Positions 43,101 to 51,318 of a DNA stretch of 64,000 nt are shown piece by piece; positions within the stretch are counted from its first letter, which is position 1, and each line of letters opens with the position of its first letter. The stretch comes from Clostridium sp. Marseille-P299 (GTDB lineage Bacteria; Bacillota; Clostridia; Lachnospirales; Lachnospiraceae): contig NZ_FJVE01000007.1 of the NCBI RefSeq assembly GCF_900078195.1, forward strand, positions 372,001 through 436,000, written 5' to 3'. Below the pieces are notes generated by a model. The model was not told the origin of the DNA. It made no database searches and saw nothing but the letters and a program-made list of their open reading frames with translations. A program made the translations under genes and the position numbers.

Positions 43101-46100
43101 AGCAATGATTTTAAATCAAGCTGCAACCAAAGGTCAAATGACACAAAATATAGCTGAAGGCAAAGAGAGCTTAGCGGAAAATGTAAGTTATTTATTATTC
43201 CCAGAAACCAATGATGCACAAAAAATGGAAATGGATATCACTATTTTATCAAAGGCCGATGAGTCTAATAGTAAAGGACTATTTGTAGGTGCATTTGGTA
43301 CAAGTAATGAAAGTTTTCTATCCTTAGGATTCCGTAATGGTACGTCTCAAAGCTTGACTGGATATTGGACAAAAACAGGTGGAAATTCAGGTAATGGCGG
43401 TAGTGCAGTAAACAATGGAAGTGCTAATACGAAACCCTCCTATCAAGTTGGTGAAAAGTATCATGTTATTTTTGAAAAAGTAAAAATTGGTTTAAACAAT
43501 CAGTATCAGGTTAGCTATACAGGTATAGATGAGAACGGTGATGCTATTGATGCATATAAGTTATTTAAAGATAGTGAGTGCTATTTAAAGGGAGACGATG
43601 TAGCACAATATGGCTTAGCCTTAATCGGAGTATCTGCTCAAGTTGAAAATCTTACATTAACAGATTCAAAAAACCGTGTAATTTATGATCAAAATGCGAC
43701 GATACTTCCTGAAGTTGTTGACAAAGATGGATTATTAAAGGTATCAGAAGTTGGAACAACAATTATTCTTGATCAAACAGCAACTACTGGTAGAATGACA
43801 AAAAGTGCAACTGAGCAAGCTGAGAACGTAAGTTATTATGTATTCCCAGCAACCTCAAACTATCAGACAATGAGTTTAGATTTAACAATCTCTGATTATT
43901 ATATCACTGGTCAAGCAGGTAAAACTGCAGGTGCTTTTGTTGGTGCATTCCAGCTTGAAAGCCCACAAAACTTCTTATCTCTTGGATTTAGAGGATATGA
44001 TTCTTCCGTTGGAACAGATTCATTATCAGGATATTGGACTAAGGGAACAGGAAGTGCAGGAAATGGTAGTCCTAAATATGCCGTTGAGAAAAATGTTGTT
44101 TATAATGTAACACTTGAAAAAACTGAAAAAGATGGATATTGGGCTTATTTTACGAATACAGCTACTGGAGTAACAGATAAAAAGCAATTCAAAGCATCAG
44201 AAATGTTATTAACATTAGAAGATTCCTTATCCTTTGGTATTGCATTAGTTGGAGCAAAAGTAGAAATTAAGAATCTTAAATTAGTAGATGAAAATGGTAC
44301 AGTAATCTATGACCAAAATGATCACGTATCAGAAGCTGGTACAGCTCCTGTTGTAACAAAGATTACTTCTGCACAAGTAAATGAAGACAGAACAGGCATT
44401 GATATTGCATGGACAGGAGAAGGAGCAGAAGGCGATGGAAGATATGTCGTTGAAGTTTCTAAAAATGGTGGAAACTATGTAAAAGTTAAAGAGACGACAG
44501 ATACAAATTGTACTTATCCAGTAGATAGTAGTGGATCTTATGTCTTTAAAATCTATGGAGTTTGTGGTCAAGAGACTACAGAAGCGGTTTATTCAGAAGC
44601 AGTCGTTTATAAAGCGCCATTAACAGCACCTGCTAATATTTATGCATCAAATGAAGGTGGCGTTTTGACAATTAGCTGGGATGCAGTAGAGGAAGCAGAA
44701 AGCTATGAAGTATATCGTTCAACATCAAAAGATGGTACTTATACGAAGTTAACAACTACAACAGAGACATCTTATGTTGATGATAAGTTTGATTTAGAAC
44801 AACCATATTACTATTATGTGGTTTCACTTGGAGATAATAACAGTAGTAACCCATCCAATGAGGTATTTATTATGCTAGCTGGTGAACGTACCGGTGAATT
44901 CGTGTATGGTAAAGAAGCTCCAAGTATTGAGATTACACAAAAGCCAAATGATACAGTAACTAGTAATGAAGTGGTATTAGCAGGTAAGGTTGATACAAAA
45001 TCTACAGTTTCTCTTGTTTTAAATGGTGAAGTAGTAAAAACTTCAAATGAGGTATTTGAATTTGCAATTACTCTAGAACAGGGTAGAAATGAAATTGAAC
45101 TTATTGTAAAAGCAGAAGATGGAAGAGCAACAAGAAAAACATTTAATTTTGTTTACCTTACATCTTATGATATTTTAGTTGATGGTTCCTATGAAGGAAC
45201 TGACGGAGATTTAGTAGATAACGTTCCAGTATATAAAACACTAGAAGCGGCAATCAATGCAGCAGATGAAAATGGAACTCTTATTTACATAAAGAATGGA
45301 AGATATTACGAGAAATTAACAATTAATAAAAAGAATATTTCACTAATCGGAGAAGATAGTGAAAAAACAGTACTTTACTATGATGTTGCATCTGGTTCAA
45401 AAACTCCAGAGGGAGTTGATTATGGAACAAGTGGAAGTGCAAGTATTACGATAAATGCAAGTGCTTCTAATTTCTCCGCTGAAAACTTAACAATTTCTAA
45501 TGAATTTGATTATGTAAAAGCGGTAGCTGAGAAATTCAATGGAACACAAGCAGTTGCATTATTAAACAAATCCGAAGGTTCTATATTTACAAATGTTCGT
45601 ATGTATGGATATCAGGATACGCTTTGCGCACACTCAAATAGCCAATTCTATTATAAATGCTATATTGCTGGTAATGTTGATTATATTTTCGGTGGTGCAA
45701 AAGCAGTATTTGAAGATTGTGATTTAGTAAACTTATTACCAGGTTATGTTACAGCAGCAAGTACAGAACTTGCACAGGAATATGGATATGTATTTATTAA
45801 TAGCCGTGTACTTGGTGCCAGTGATCTTGCTGAAGAAACCGTTTATTTAGCACGTCCTTGGAGACAAGATGCTGCAGTTACTTATGTAGATTGCTACTTA
45901 GAAGATGTTGTTAGAGAAATCGGATATTGTGACATGAGCAGTAATAGTTATAAGAATGCAAGATTTTATGAGTATAATTCTTATGGACCAGGATTTGCTG
46001 TAAATTCAGATCGTATTCAACTATCAAAAGAAGAAGCTGCACAATATACAAAGAGCAATATTTTTGGAGCATTTGATGTTGATGCAAGATACGCTGAGAT

Positions 46101-47169
46101 TTCAGGGCTTTATGCTGGAAAAACAGAAACACCAGAACCAACGGTGACACCAGAACCAACAGAAACACCAGAACCAACAAGCACACCAGAGCCAACAAGT
46201 ACACCAGCTCCAACAAGTACACCAAGACCAACAAGTACACCAAGTACAGGATCCGATTCAGATAATGAATCTACAGTTTCTCCTACACCACAACCAGAAA
46301 AGGTTGAAATAGTTTCTGTTGATAAGAATGAAACAGTACAATCTATTTTAAAGAAGGACAAAAATAATTCTACAGCTATCATTGCAGTAGTAACTGGTGG
46401 AGAAAAAGGTAAAATATCCGTTTCTGTTGATGTAAGCTCTAATAAAGAATTAAAGAGCGGAGAACGTGTTTATGTATTCCGTGTTGACAGTAAGACTGGT
46501 AAACTTTTAAGCATCCCAGGTGGATATGGATATAAGGTTTCTGCGAATGGTAAGGTAGACTTAACACTTGCAACAGAAGGTGAATATGTAATCCTTGAAA
46601 ATGCTCCAAGCAATTCAGTAATTCGAAGTATACCTGCACAAGTTTGGTCAAGCATGGATTATAGTGTACTATATTTAGATGGTGAAATTGGTGCTACTAG
46701 AGAATTAAAATTACATCTTCCAGAAACAGTGGAGATTGTTAATTCTTTAAATGCAAAACCATCCTCAAAAGCAATGACTGTTGCAAAAGTAGATTATTCA
46801 TCATCCAATACAGCAGTAGCTACGGTATCAAAAGATGGAGTAATTACAGCAAAATCAAATGGTAAAGCTGTAATTGTTACTAAAGTAACCTTTGCTTCAG
46901 GAAAAGTAAAGACAATGAAACGTACAATCGTTGTAAAAGAGCCAAGCGTTCGTTTCAATATAGCAAAAACTACATTGAAAACAAATGAAACCATTGATCA
47001 TAGCGTAAAAGGGTTAGGATACCCAACAGATAAGATTGAAGTTTCTATTCAAAATAATGGGGTATTAGAGTTAGTTGATGGTAAGATAAAAGCAGTGAAA
47101 GCTGGTAGCGCAGTAGTAACCGCAAAATACGGTGATGTTACTGTAACAACTGAAATTACTGTTAAATAA
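40159..47169 (+). CDS. Giant secreted pectate lyase (PL1)/pectin methylesterase (CE8) modular enzyme
   Basis: The 2,336-residue product starts with a signal peptide (about residues 1-30). The PL1 lyase (about 40-450) has FPGAEGGGMYASGGRG, RPGAINVH and DHCSFSW. It is followed by a DKDLDGMADAWELENGLNP segment, an Ig-like domain (about 500-560), a concanavalin-like/DUF1349-type domain (650-870) and two copies of an unrecognised beta-rich domain (970-1180, 1190-1390). Two fibronectin III domains (1395-1575) and an Ig-like domain (1590-1670) precede the CE8 esterase (1675-1985), which has GYQDTL, DYIFGGAK and LARPWR. A Pro/Thr linker (1990-2035) and C-terminal domains including a Big_2-like module end the protein. 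It removes methyl esters and cleaves polygalacturonate outside the cell. Start at 40159 behind GAAGGAGG. No sortase motif or dockerin is visible. Confidence 0.93.
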   Translation: MRRSVKRAVALGLTFLMTVSAVPPRNVLAEGTANTVVAQIPAFPGAEGGGMYASGGRGYNVYVVTNLEDYGKNDTPIKGSLRYGLQSNTTIVFNVAGNIELKQSLRFDNLENITIAGQTAPGDGITISGWDTNISNSKNIIIRYMRFRPGAINVHTGGDSMDSLWGRDNDTFIIDHCSFSWNTDETLSLYRGENGTVQWNMVYESLTLSGHSKGRHGYGGIAGGDAVTFHHNLYANHTSRNPRLGGGYAGYADADHVAVTELSNNVIYNWGYNTAYGGGYNFANFRNNYELAGPGTRDNVTNWVMNPGEATKVGGFYINGNYIADYTNRENGILTDWLDNNSDYIAFSGVLEGDNKTEFSKDPYVSADSTGANNGQKNEGFDNYELRDAESVLDEVIAKAGATYPRRDALDARIAAEVENGLGRYINTEHQVGGYLSPSGVITAQRDADFDKDLDGMADAWELENGLNPDDATDRNGTDLSAEGYTNLEVYLNSLVDMEHVAENPTATIVSPANNEFVNEGDTVTVAVDVKSEYGHAIEKVDFYYSTEYETTFVGTVDVAGSSVATGSAISAKLSEIPTVTTGSSVTDVVSGGAISGVTEGTYTMDIEGLQDGSYYITARVYDVEGNQTQTTASEIHVNADETTLKEAGWENTDIGTVAISGTGSFDNGVLTVKGNGKLGKSEGSVSGTETNKATQDEFHYVYQEVTGDVEVVAKIESMSAVDNHAFAGIMIRNGLETDSAAAALGLSWVKYTNLPWSMYLAGRDTDGGNFNDISETIDSQANAEKAGISLQADIPFKNGKDFVGYWMKLARFGNTFTAYSSADGEIWTKIGERTIDMNEKVYVGFAADSNKVANDIEQLNTARFSNVKVNTTIYDVTYNLTDLKVEEAPIKVADGEDLYLKLTTEIGMQVPETIEVTINNETQTVPVEILDKLEGKVVIQNVTGDVTITGAGVEDLTSAEQVTLTKKDDLGLLSVTWKNKAMILNQAATKGQMTQNIAEGKESLAENVSYLLFPETNDAQKMEMDITILSKADESNSKGLFVGAFGTSNESFLSLGFRNGTSQSLTGYWTKTGGNSGNGGSAVNNGSANTKPSYQVGEKYHVIFEKVKIGLNNQYQVSYTGIDENGDAIDAYKLFKDSECYLKGDDVAQYGLALIGVSAQVENLTLTDSKNRVIYDQNATILPEVVDKDGLLKVSEVGTTIILDQTATTGRMTKSATEQAENVSYYVFPATSNYQTMSLDLTISDYYITGQAGKTAGAFVGAFQLESPQNFLSLGFRGYDSSVGTDSLSGYWTKGTGSAGNGSPKYAVEKNVVYNVTLEKTEKDGYWAYFTNTATGVTDKKQFKASEMLLTLEDSLSFGIALVGAKVEIKNLKLVDENGTVIYDQNDHVSEAGTAPVVTKITSAQVNEDRTGIDIAWTGEGAEGDGRYVVEVSKNGGNYVKVKETTDTNCTYPVDSSGSYVFKIYGVCGQETTEAVYSEAVVYKAPLTAPANIYASNEGGVLTISWDAVEEAESYEVYRSTSKDGTYTKLTTTTETSYVDDKFDLEQPYYYYVVSLGDNNSSNPSNEVFIMLAGERTGEFVYGKEAPSIEITQKPNDTVTSNEVVLAGKVDTKSTVSLVLNGEVVKTSNEVFEFAITLEQGRNEIELIVKAEDGRATRKTFNFVYLTSYDILVDGSYEGTDGDLVDNVPVYKTLEAAINAADENGTLIYIKNGRYYEKLTINKKNISLIGEDSEKTVLYYDVASGSKTPEGVDYGTSGSASITINASASNFSAENLTISNEFDYVKAVAEKFNGTQAVALLNKSEGSIFTNVRMYGYQDTLCAHSNSQFYYKCYIAGNVDYIFGGAKAVFEDCDLVNLLPGYVTAASTELAQEYGYVFINSRVLGASDLAEETVYLARPWRQDAAVTYVDCYLEDVVREIGYCDMSSNSYKNARFYEYNSYGPGFAVNSDRIQLSKEEAAQYTKSNIFGAFDVDARYAEISGLYAGKTETPEPTVTPEPTETPEPTSTPEPTSTPAPTSTPRPTSTPSTGSDSDNESTVSPTPQPEKVEIVSVDKNETVQSILKKDKNNSTAIIAVVTGGEKGKISVSVDVSSNKELKSGERVYVFRVDSKTGKLLSIPGGYGYKVSANGKVDLTLATEGEYVILENAPSNSVIRSIPAQVWSSMDYSVLYLDGEIGATRELKLHLPETVEIVNSLNAKPSSKAMTVAKVDYSSSNTAVATVSKDGVITAKSNGKAVIVTKVTFASGKVKTMKRTIVVKEPSVRFNIAKTTLKTNETIDHSVKGLGYPTDKIEVSIQNNGVLELVDGKIKAVKAGSAVVTAKYGDVTVTTEITVK

Positions 47170-47188
47170 TTTAAAACACAGGTTCTTT

Positions 47189-47233
47189 GTCAAGTGCTGG
47201 TACGAGGTGTATTATACCTGTACCAACACTGAC
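47189..47233 (+). terminator. First hairpin after the pectinase gene
   Basis: A long imperfect stem (GTC, AGTG, TGGTAC, AGGT paired with ACCT, GTACCA, CACT, GAC). No direct T run follows; the classical terminator comes next. Confidence 0.65.
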
Positions 47234-47296
47234 AAAAAGGTTCTAAAACGTTTGAATTTTCCACTTCATAGGAAAAGCGTTTTAGAACCTTTTTTA
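47234..47296. terminator. Terminator after the pectinase gene, bidirectional
   Basis: AAAAAGGTTCTAAAACG pairs with CGTTTTAGAACCTTTTT over 17 bp, with a T run at the right and A run at the left, serving the convergent gene ending at 47339 as well. Confidence 0.93.
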
Positions 47297-47338
47297 TTTG
47301 CGTATAAACGTGATGTATTATATTTATAATAGATCGAT

Positions 47339-47614
47339 TTACTTATTCATTAATGGCATCATTTTTTTCAACATTTCAAATTTTTGACGATCAGCAGGAG
47401 TAAGATTTGCCGATAATATTTCAGTAATTAAATCGGTTTCTTGCTGTGAAAAATTAAGTCCTTGAGATTTTAGTTTATTATTTGTACTCATCATTAATGG
47501 GAGGATTTTATCAAAGGAAGCATTTTTACTATTCTTACTAAGTTCTAATAAAATCTGCTTTTTTGCAGGGTGAATATTTTTCATGGCAGGATGATTAATC
47601 CAATCTGTATTCAT
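47339..47614 (-). CDS. Small hypothetical protein, partner of the Gln-rich protein
   Basis: I do not recognise the family. The 91-residue product is helical and Met/Lys rich at the C-terminus. It ends LTPADRQKFEMLKKMMPLMNK, which resembles the end of the upstream Gln-rich protein (LTPEQKNTFESMKMLFDSGMF), so the two share a C-terminal motif. GAGGT precedes the ATG. It lies 51 bases after the Gln-rich gene, and both read leftward, so they form an operon. No signal or membrane segment. Confidence 0.7.
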   Translation of the reverse strand: MNTDWINHPAMKNIHPAKKQILLELSKNSKNASFDKILPLMMSTNNKLKSQGLNFSQQETDLITEILSANLTPADRQKFEMLKKMMPLMNK

Positions 47615-47665
47615 TTTTCTACCTCATTTCTAAATTTTTAAAATCTATAAACAATGAAAAAATAC

Positions 47666-48880
47666 CTAGGAATTAAACATGCCAGAGTCAAATAACATTT
47701 TCATAGATTCGAAAGTGTTTTTCTGCTCTGGTGTTAGCATACTCCCTAACATATCCATCATTTGCTGATTATTCATTGGAGAAGTACTTTCCGTTCCCTT
47801 GTCATCTTGTATTTGTTGTTGCTGATTTTGGTTTTGAGGGCTTTGTTGACCTTGGCGTGAAAATTGTTGCTGGCCTCTATTTTGTTGTTGAACCCTTTGT
47901 TGGTTTTGCTGTTGTGATTGTTGTTGGCTCTGGCGTCGAGATGGTTGTTGGGCTTGTTGTTGGTTTGGAACATGGGGCTGTTGTTGGAATCTTTGTTCCC
48001 TCTGAAATTGTGGTTGCTGTTGAGATATATGATTTTGCTGATGGGACTGTTGTTGGTTTTGCCGCTGTGATTGCTGGTTTAATGCATGATCTTGGTGTTG
48101 TTCTTCCCTTTGCTGTTGTGATTGCTGTTGTAACGCATGATCTTGGTGATGAATTTGTTCTTCGCCTTGATGTATTGGTTGCTGTTGAGACGAATAATCT
48201 TGCTGCTGGAATTGTTCTTCCCTTTGATCTATCGATTGCTGTTGGAAATGTTCCTCTGTCTGTTCAGATTGTTGATTGATTTCTTCTAACATATCTGGTT
48301 CTAGCATTTGTGCTGCTTCTAAATAGTCAGGCATCTGTTCATAATAGATTGGATTTGGTTTATTATCATAAATAAAATCATCTACGTAGTTAAAATTACT
48401 TTGGTTATTTGAGCTTTCATTATTGTATCTGGTTTCCTCAGAAAAAGGTGGTGCGTTCATAGATTGATTAAACTCATTGTTCATTGTTTGACTGTTGTTT
48501 GAAGAATCTGAATTAAACATAGACATCATAGAAGACATCATTTGATAAGTTTCAAACATTCGTCGCATATTAAATATATTGAGGAATTTATCTACTAAAG
48601 ATTTTTCTTCATTACTGCATATTGGTCGGACGCCCTTTAACATACCTTCAAAATCAACATTTTTCATAGAAAATGAAAACGCAGATACGGTTTTCTTTTG
48701 TGAAAATAATTGGATGGAATCCATAACTTCATAGATTGTAGCCAGAAAATGTAAGGTTTTTTGGGTGTCAGATTCAAAATAGGGCGAAGCTGCTTTTATA
48801 AGAGCAGCCGTATGGCTAGAAGTAAAATCTGTTTTAAATTCATTCTTTTCAGTATTGTCAGCTTGATATGAAAAATCCAT
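47666..48880 (-). CDS. Gln-rich low-complexity protein with short globular ends
   Basis: The 404-residue product has a folded-looking N-terminal 115 residues (TLHFLATIYEVMDSIQLFSQKK, FEGMLKGVRPICSNEEKSLVDKFLNIFNMRR). A Ser/Asn/Met region follows, then about 170 residues dominated by Gln with His, Arg and Ser (about residues 205-370), resembling prion-like sequences. The C-terminal 30 residues include LTPEQKNTFESMKMLFDSGMF, shared with the small downstream protein. AGGAGGGAG precedes the ATG. No signal or membrane segment. Function unknown; the Gln tract implies a disordered or assembly-forming region and is likely variable in length because the DNA is repetitive. Confidence 0.78.
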   Translation of the reverse strand: MDFSYQADNTEKNEFKTDFTSSHTAALIKAASPYFESDTQKTLHFLATIYEVMDSIQLFSQKKTVSAFSFSMKNVDFEGMLKGVRPICSNEEKSLVDKFLNIFNMRRMFETYQMMSSMMSMFNSDSSNNSQTMNNEFNQSMNAPPFSEETRYNNESSNNQSNFNYVDDFIYDNKPNPIYYEQMPDYLEAAQMLEPDMLEEINQQSEQTEEHFQQQSIDQREEQFQQQDYSSQQQPIHQGEEQIHHQDHALQQQSQQQREEQHQDHALNQQSQRQNQQQSHQQNHISQQQPQFQREQRFQQQPHVPNQQQAQQPSRRQSQQQSQQQNQQRVQQQNRGQQQFSRQGQQSPQNQNQQQQIQDDKGTESTSPMNNQQMMDMLGSMLTPEQKNTFESMKMLFDSGMFNS

Positions 48881-49013
48881 GAGGCTCCCTCCTTAACGTT
48901 ATTTTGCAATTTCATTTGCACATTGCATGTCACATTCTTTCGCAAGGATACAATTTTTTCTAAAAATATACTACGCTATAATATATTCAACATGTATGAA
49001 ATAATTCCAAAAG

Positions 49014-49071
49014 AAAAAGGGGTTTTGCAAGATAGCAGCTATAAAGACATGCTATTTTGCAACCCCTTTAG
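49014..49071 (-). terminator. Terminator after luxS
   Basis: GGGG, TTGCAA and ATAGCA pair with TGCTAT, TTGCAA and CCCC with a two-base bulge. The minus-strand exit reads TTTTTCTTTT. Confidence 0.87.
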
Positions 49072-49081
49072 GTTTTACATA

Positions 49082-49561
49082 TTAATTTGGATAAATAAGT
49101 CGAGAATCGTCAATTGAATTAAGAACTTCTTCTAAATAACGATTTGCTATATATTTTGCCATAGGTAGATTCATATCTAAATAATTACCGCAATTAAAGG
49201 CAGCAGCACCTGGTACTTCTCCTTCAAAATCACGAATAAACTCGAACATACCAGTGAGTAATGCAACAACATCTTTTGATTCGTAATCTCCGGCAAGTAA
49301 TAGATAAAAACCTGTTCGACATCCCATTGGTCCAAAATATATTATTTTATTACCAAAGTCTTCATGATTACGTAAATAAGTTGCAGCTAAATGTTCAATG
49401 GTATGAATCTCAGCTGTGTTCATTACTGGCTCATAATTTGGTCTTGTTACACGAATATCAAAGGTTGTAATTATTTCATTTCCCACAGTATCCTTTCTAG
49501 ATACATAGATACCAGGAAGTAATCGTAAATGGTCAATAGTAAAGCTGGCAATCTGTTTCAT
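49082..49561 (-). CDS. luxS: S-ribosylhomocysteine lyase (autoinducer-2 synthase)
   Basis: The 159-residue product has the metal ligands H53 and H57 in EIHTIEH and C124 in FNCGN, with the catalytic Cys in GPMGCRTGFY (C81). The length and order match LuxS. It cleaves S-ribosylhomocysteine to homocysteine and DPD, the AI-2 precursor. AGGAGG lies before the ATG. Two tandem structured repeats with an internal TATAAT lie 57 bases upstream, which probably includes its promoter. It is followed by its own terminator. Confidence 0.97.
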   Translation of the reverse strand: MKQIASFTIDHLRLLPGIYVSRKDTVGNEIITTFDIRVTRPNYEPVMNTAEIHTIEHLAATYLRNHEDFGNKIIYFGPMGCRTGFYLLLAGDYESKDVVALLTGMFEFIRDFEGEVPGAAAFNCGNYLDMNLPMAKYIANRYLEEVLNSIDDSRLIYPN

Positions 49562-49617
49562 CAGACTTCCTCCTTAATAAAATTTAATATAATTAAGTTA
49601 TGATAAATATAAACGAA

Positions 49618-49791
49618 ATTATACCATGAACAAAAACATGTTCATGGTCATGTTGCTCCAATCGGTATCCACAAGTAAACTTGCGTATACCTCATTCCGC
49701 TTTTCATTATACCATGAACAAAAGACGTTCATGGTCATGTTGCTCCAATCGGCATCCACAAGTAAACTTGCGTGTGCCTCATTCCGTCTTC
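49618..49791 (-). repeat. Two tandem copies of the dispersed structured repeat upstream of luxS
   Basis: The units are 88 and 86 bases (49618-49705 and 49706-49791), read leftward toward luxS. Each contains GGAATGAGG, a CAAGT/ACTTG stem (49759-49770 in the second unit), GGATGCCGATTGGAGCAACA or its variant, and a hairpin CATGAAC/GTTCATG. Each is bounded by an extended -10 (TGGTATAAT or TGCTATAAT). The last TATAAT (49618-49623) lies about 57 bases from luxS. Not coding. Confidence 0.88.
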
Positions 49792-49917
49792 ATTATAGCA
49801 TAAGATACAATGAAACGAAAGAATTAACATGGATTTTTCATGATCTTTTCGGTATAATGAAATTAGAAATTTAGTACTGTAATTTATAAAAATAAAGATC
49901 ATATAGGAAGGGAAAAA

Positions 49918-50523
49918 ATGATACGAAATATTATAATTGATATTGGGCAGGTTTTAGCGAACTTTCGGTGGAAAGAGTATATTAGGGATCTAGGCTATAA
50001 TGAAGATATGAATCAAAGAATTGCAAAGGCAACGGTATTGTCCCCTTATTGGAACGAAGTGGACCGAGGTGCGATATCTATGGAAGAAATTATGGAAGGT
50101 TGTATAAGTTTAGATAAAGAAATAGAAAAAGAGATTAGGCATTTCTTTGAAGATCGTAGAGAAATTGTTCGAGAATATGATTATTCAGAAGAGCTCGTAC
50201 ATACATTAAAGAAAAATGGATATAACGTCTATTTATTATCAAACTATGGAGAAGAAAATTTCTCATATGTTAAGGATGTATTTCGTTTTCTACCGCTTGT
50301 TGATGGTGGGATTATATCTTATGAAGTTAAAAAGATAAAACCAGAACCTGAAATTTACCAAGCTTTAATAGAAAAATATCAAATTAATCCAAATGAGTCG
50401 GTTTTCCTAGATGATTTAGAGAAAAATCTAGAAGCAGCTAAAATATTTGGTTTTCATACTATATTATTTCAGACACTTGACGGGGCAAAGAGTGAGTTAA
50501 GAGAGCTTGGAGTTAATATATAA
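49918..50523 (+). CDS. HAD-family phosphatase, YihX-like
   Basis: The 201-residue product has motif I IIIDIGQVL, with nucleophile Asp and Gly where other HADs have a second Asp, as in YihX-like members. It also has SNYG (motif II), KKIKPEPEIY (motif III Lys) and VFLDDLEKNLEAA (motif IV). It is a cytoplasmic phosphatase for sugar phosphates or similar. GGAAGGG precedes the ATG. Divergent from luxS. Substrate unknown. Confidence 0.87.
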   Translation: MIRNIIIDIGQVLANFRWKEYIRDLGYNEDMNQRIAKATVLSPYWNEVDRGAISMEEIMEGCISLDKEIEKEIRHFFEDRREIVREYDYSEELVHTLKKNGYNVYLLSNYGEENFSYVKDVFRFLPLVDGGIISYEVKKIKPEPEIYQALIEKYQINPNESVFLDDLEKNLEAAKIFGFHTILFQTLDGAKSELRELGVNI

Positions 50524-50645
50524 AGGGTAAATTATCAAATTAAAACAGATAAGGCAAAGAATTCTTTAGCTAAGTAACATTAAATAGGAGAAATCCTAAA
50601 AGAACCTAGATATGCGTTAAGGCATAGGATAAAACGGAGGTAATA

Positions 50646-51284
50646 ATGGATAGTATTATTTTTGATTTAGATGGTACCATGTGGGATTCCACAAAAGCAG
50701 CAGCGATTGTTTGGAGAGAAGTAGCAAAACGAAATTCAAGCATTACAGACGAAATTAATGCAGAGAGATTAAAGGCTTTGTATGGTTTACCATTAGAAGA
50801 CATCGCAAGAGGGTTATTTAAAAGTGTTCCAGAACAGGTTGCATTAGAAACAATGGAGATTTGTGTGGTAGAACAAAATCCGTATTTAACAAAACATGGA
50901 GGGATTCTTTTAGGAAATATTGAAGAAACTCTAGCGGTTCTTTCTAAGAAATATCAGTTATTTATAGTTAGCAATTGTAAGAGTGGCTATATTGAATCAT
51001 TTTTAGAGGCACATCAACTAAGTAAATATTTTAAAGACTTTGAGTGCCCAGGTGGAACGGGATTATTAAAAGCTGATAATATTCGTTTAGTTATGGAAAG
51101 AAATCATTTAACATCACCTATTTATGTAGGGGATACCAATGGTGATGGAATAGCAGCTCATGAAGCAGGAATACCTTTTATCTTTGCTAGATATGGGTTT
51201 GGAGAGGCTACAGATTATGAATATGCAATAGATTCCTTTGAGGAATTATTGGATGTAGATTTTGAGGTATTAACGAATAAATAG
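50646..51284 (+). CDS. HAD-family hydrolase, phosphoglycolate phosphatase-like
   Basis: The 212-residue product has motif I IIFDLDGTMWDS, a helical cap (residues about 15-90), SNCKSG, LLKADNIRLVME and YVGDTNGDGIAAHEAG. It resembles Gph/PpaX-type enzymes that clear phosphoglycolate or pyrophosphate. GGAGG precedes the ATG at 50646. It lies 122 bases after another HAD gene and 34 before a dehydrogenase gene, so the latter two form an operon. Confidence 0.9.
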   Translation: MDSIIFDLDGTMWDSTKAAAIVWREVAKRNSSITDEINAERLKALYGLPLEDIARGLFKSVPEQVALETMEICVVEQNPYLTKHGGILLGNIEETLAVLSKKYQLFIVSNCKSGYIESFLEAHQLSKYFKDFECPGGTGLLKADNIRLVMERNHLTSPIYVGDTNGDGIAAHEAGIPFIFARYGFGEATDYEYAIDSFEELLDVDFEVLTNK

Positions 51285-51318
51285 ATTTAGCTGTATTTAG
51301 ACAACATGGAGGTTTTAT

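Noticed and set aside
45911..46382. Frames opposite the pectinase Pro/Thr linker
   Set aside because: Antisense reading of the linker repeats; the pectinase frame is clearly the coding one.
47731..48279. 182-residue frame opposite the Gln-rich gene
   Set aside because: An antisense shadow of CAG/CAA repeats giving Val/Leu/Gly runs; the Gln-rich frame has a good ribosome site.
49618..49791. CRISPR or transposon remnant
   Set aside because: Units are contiguous without spacers, and there are no terminal inverted repeats or target duplications at the borders.
49626..49874. 82-residue frame over the luxS-upstream repeats
   Set aside because: Its two internal repeats are simply the non-coding repeat units translated; no ribosome site, and the same sequence at scfA has no such frame.
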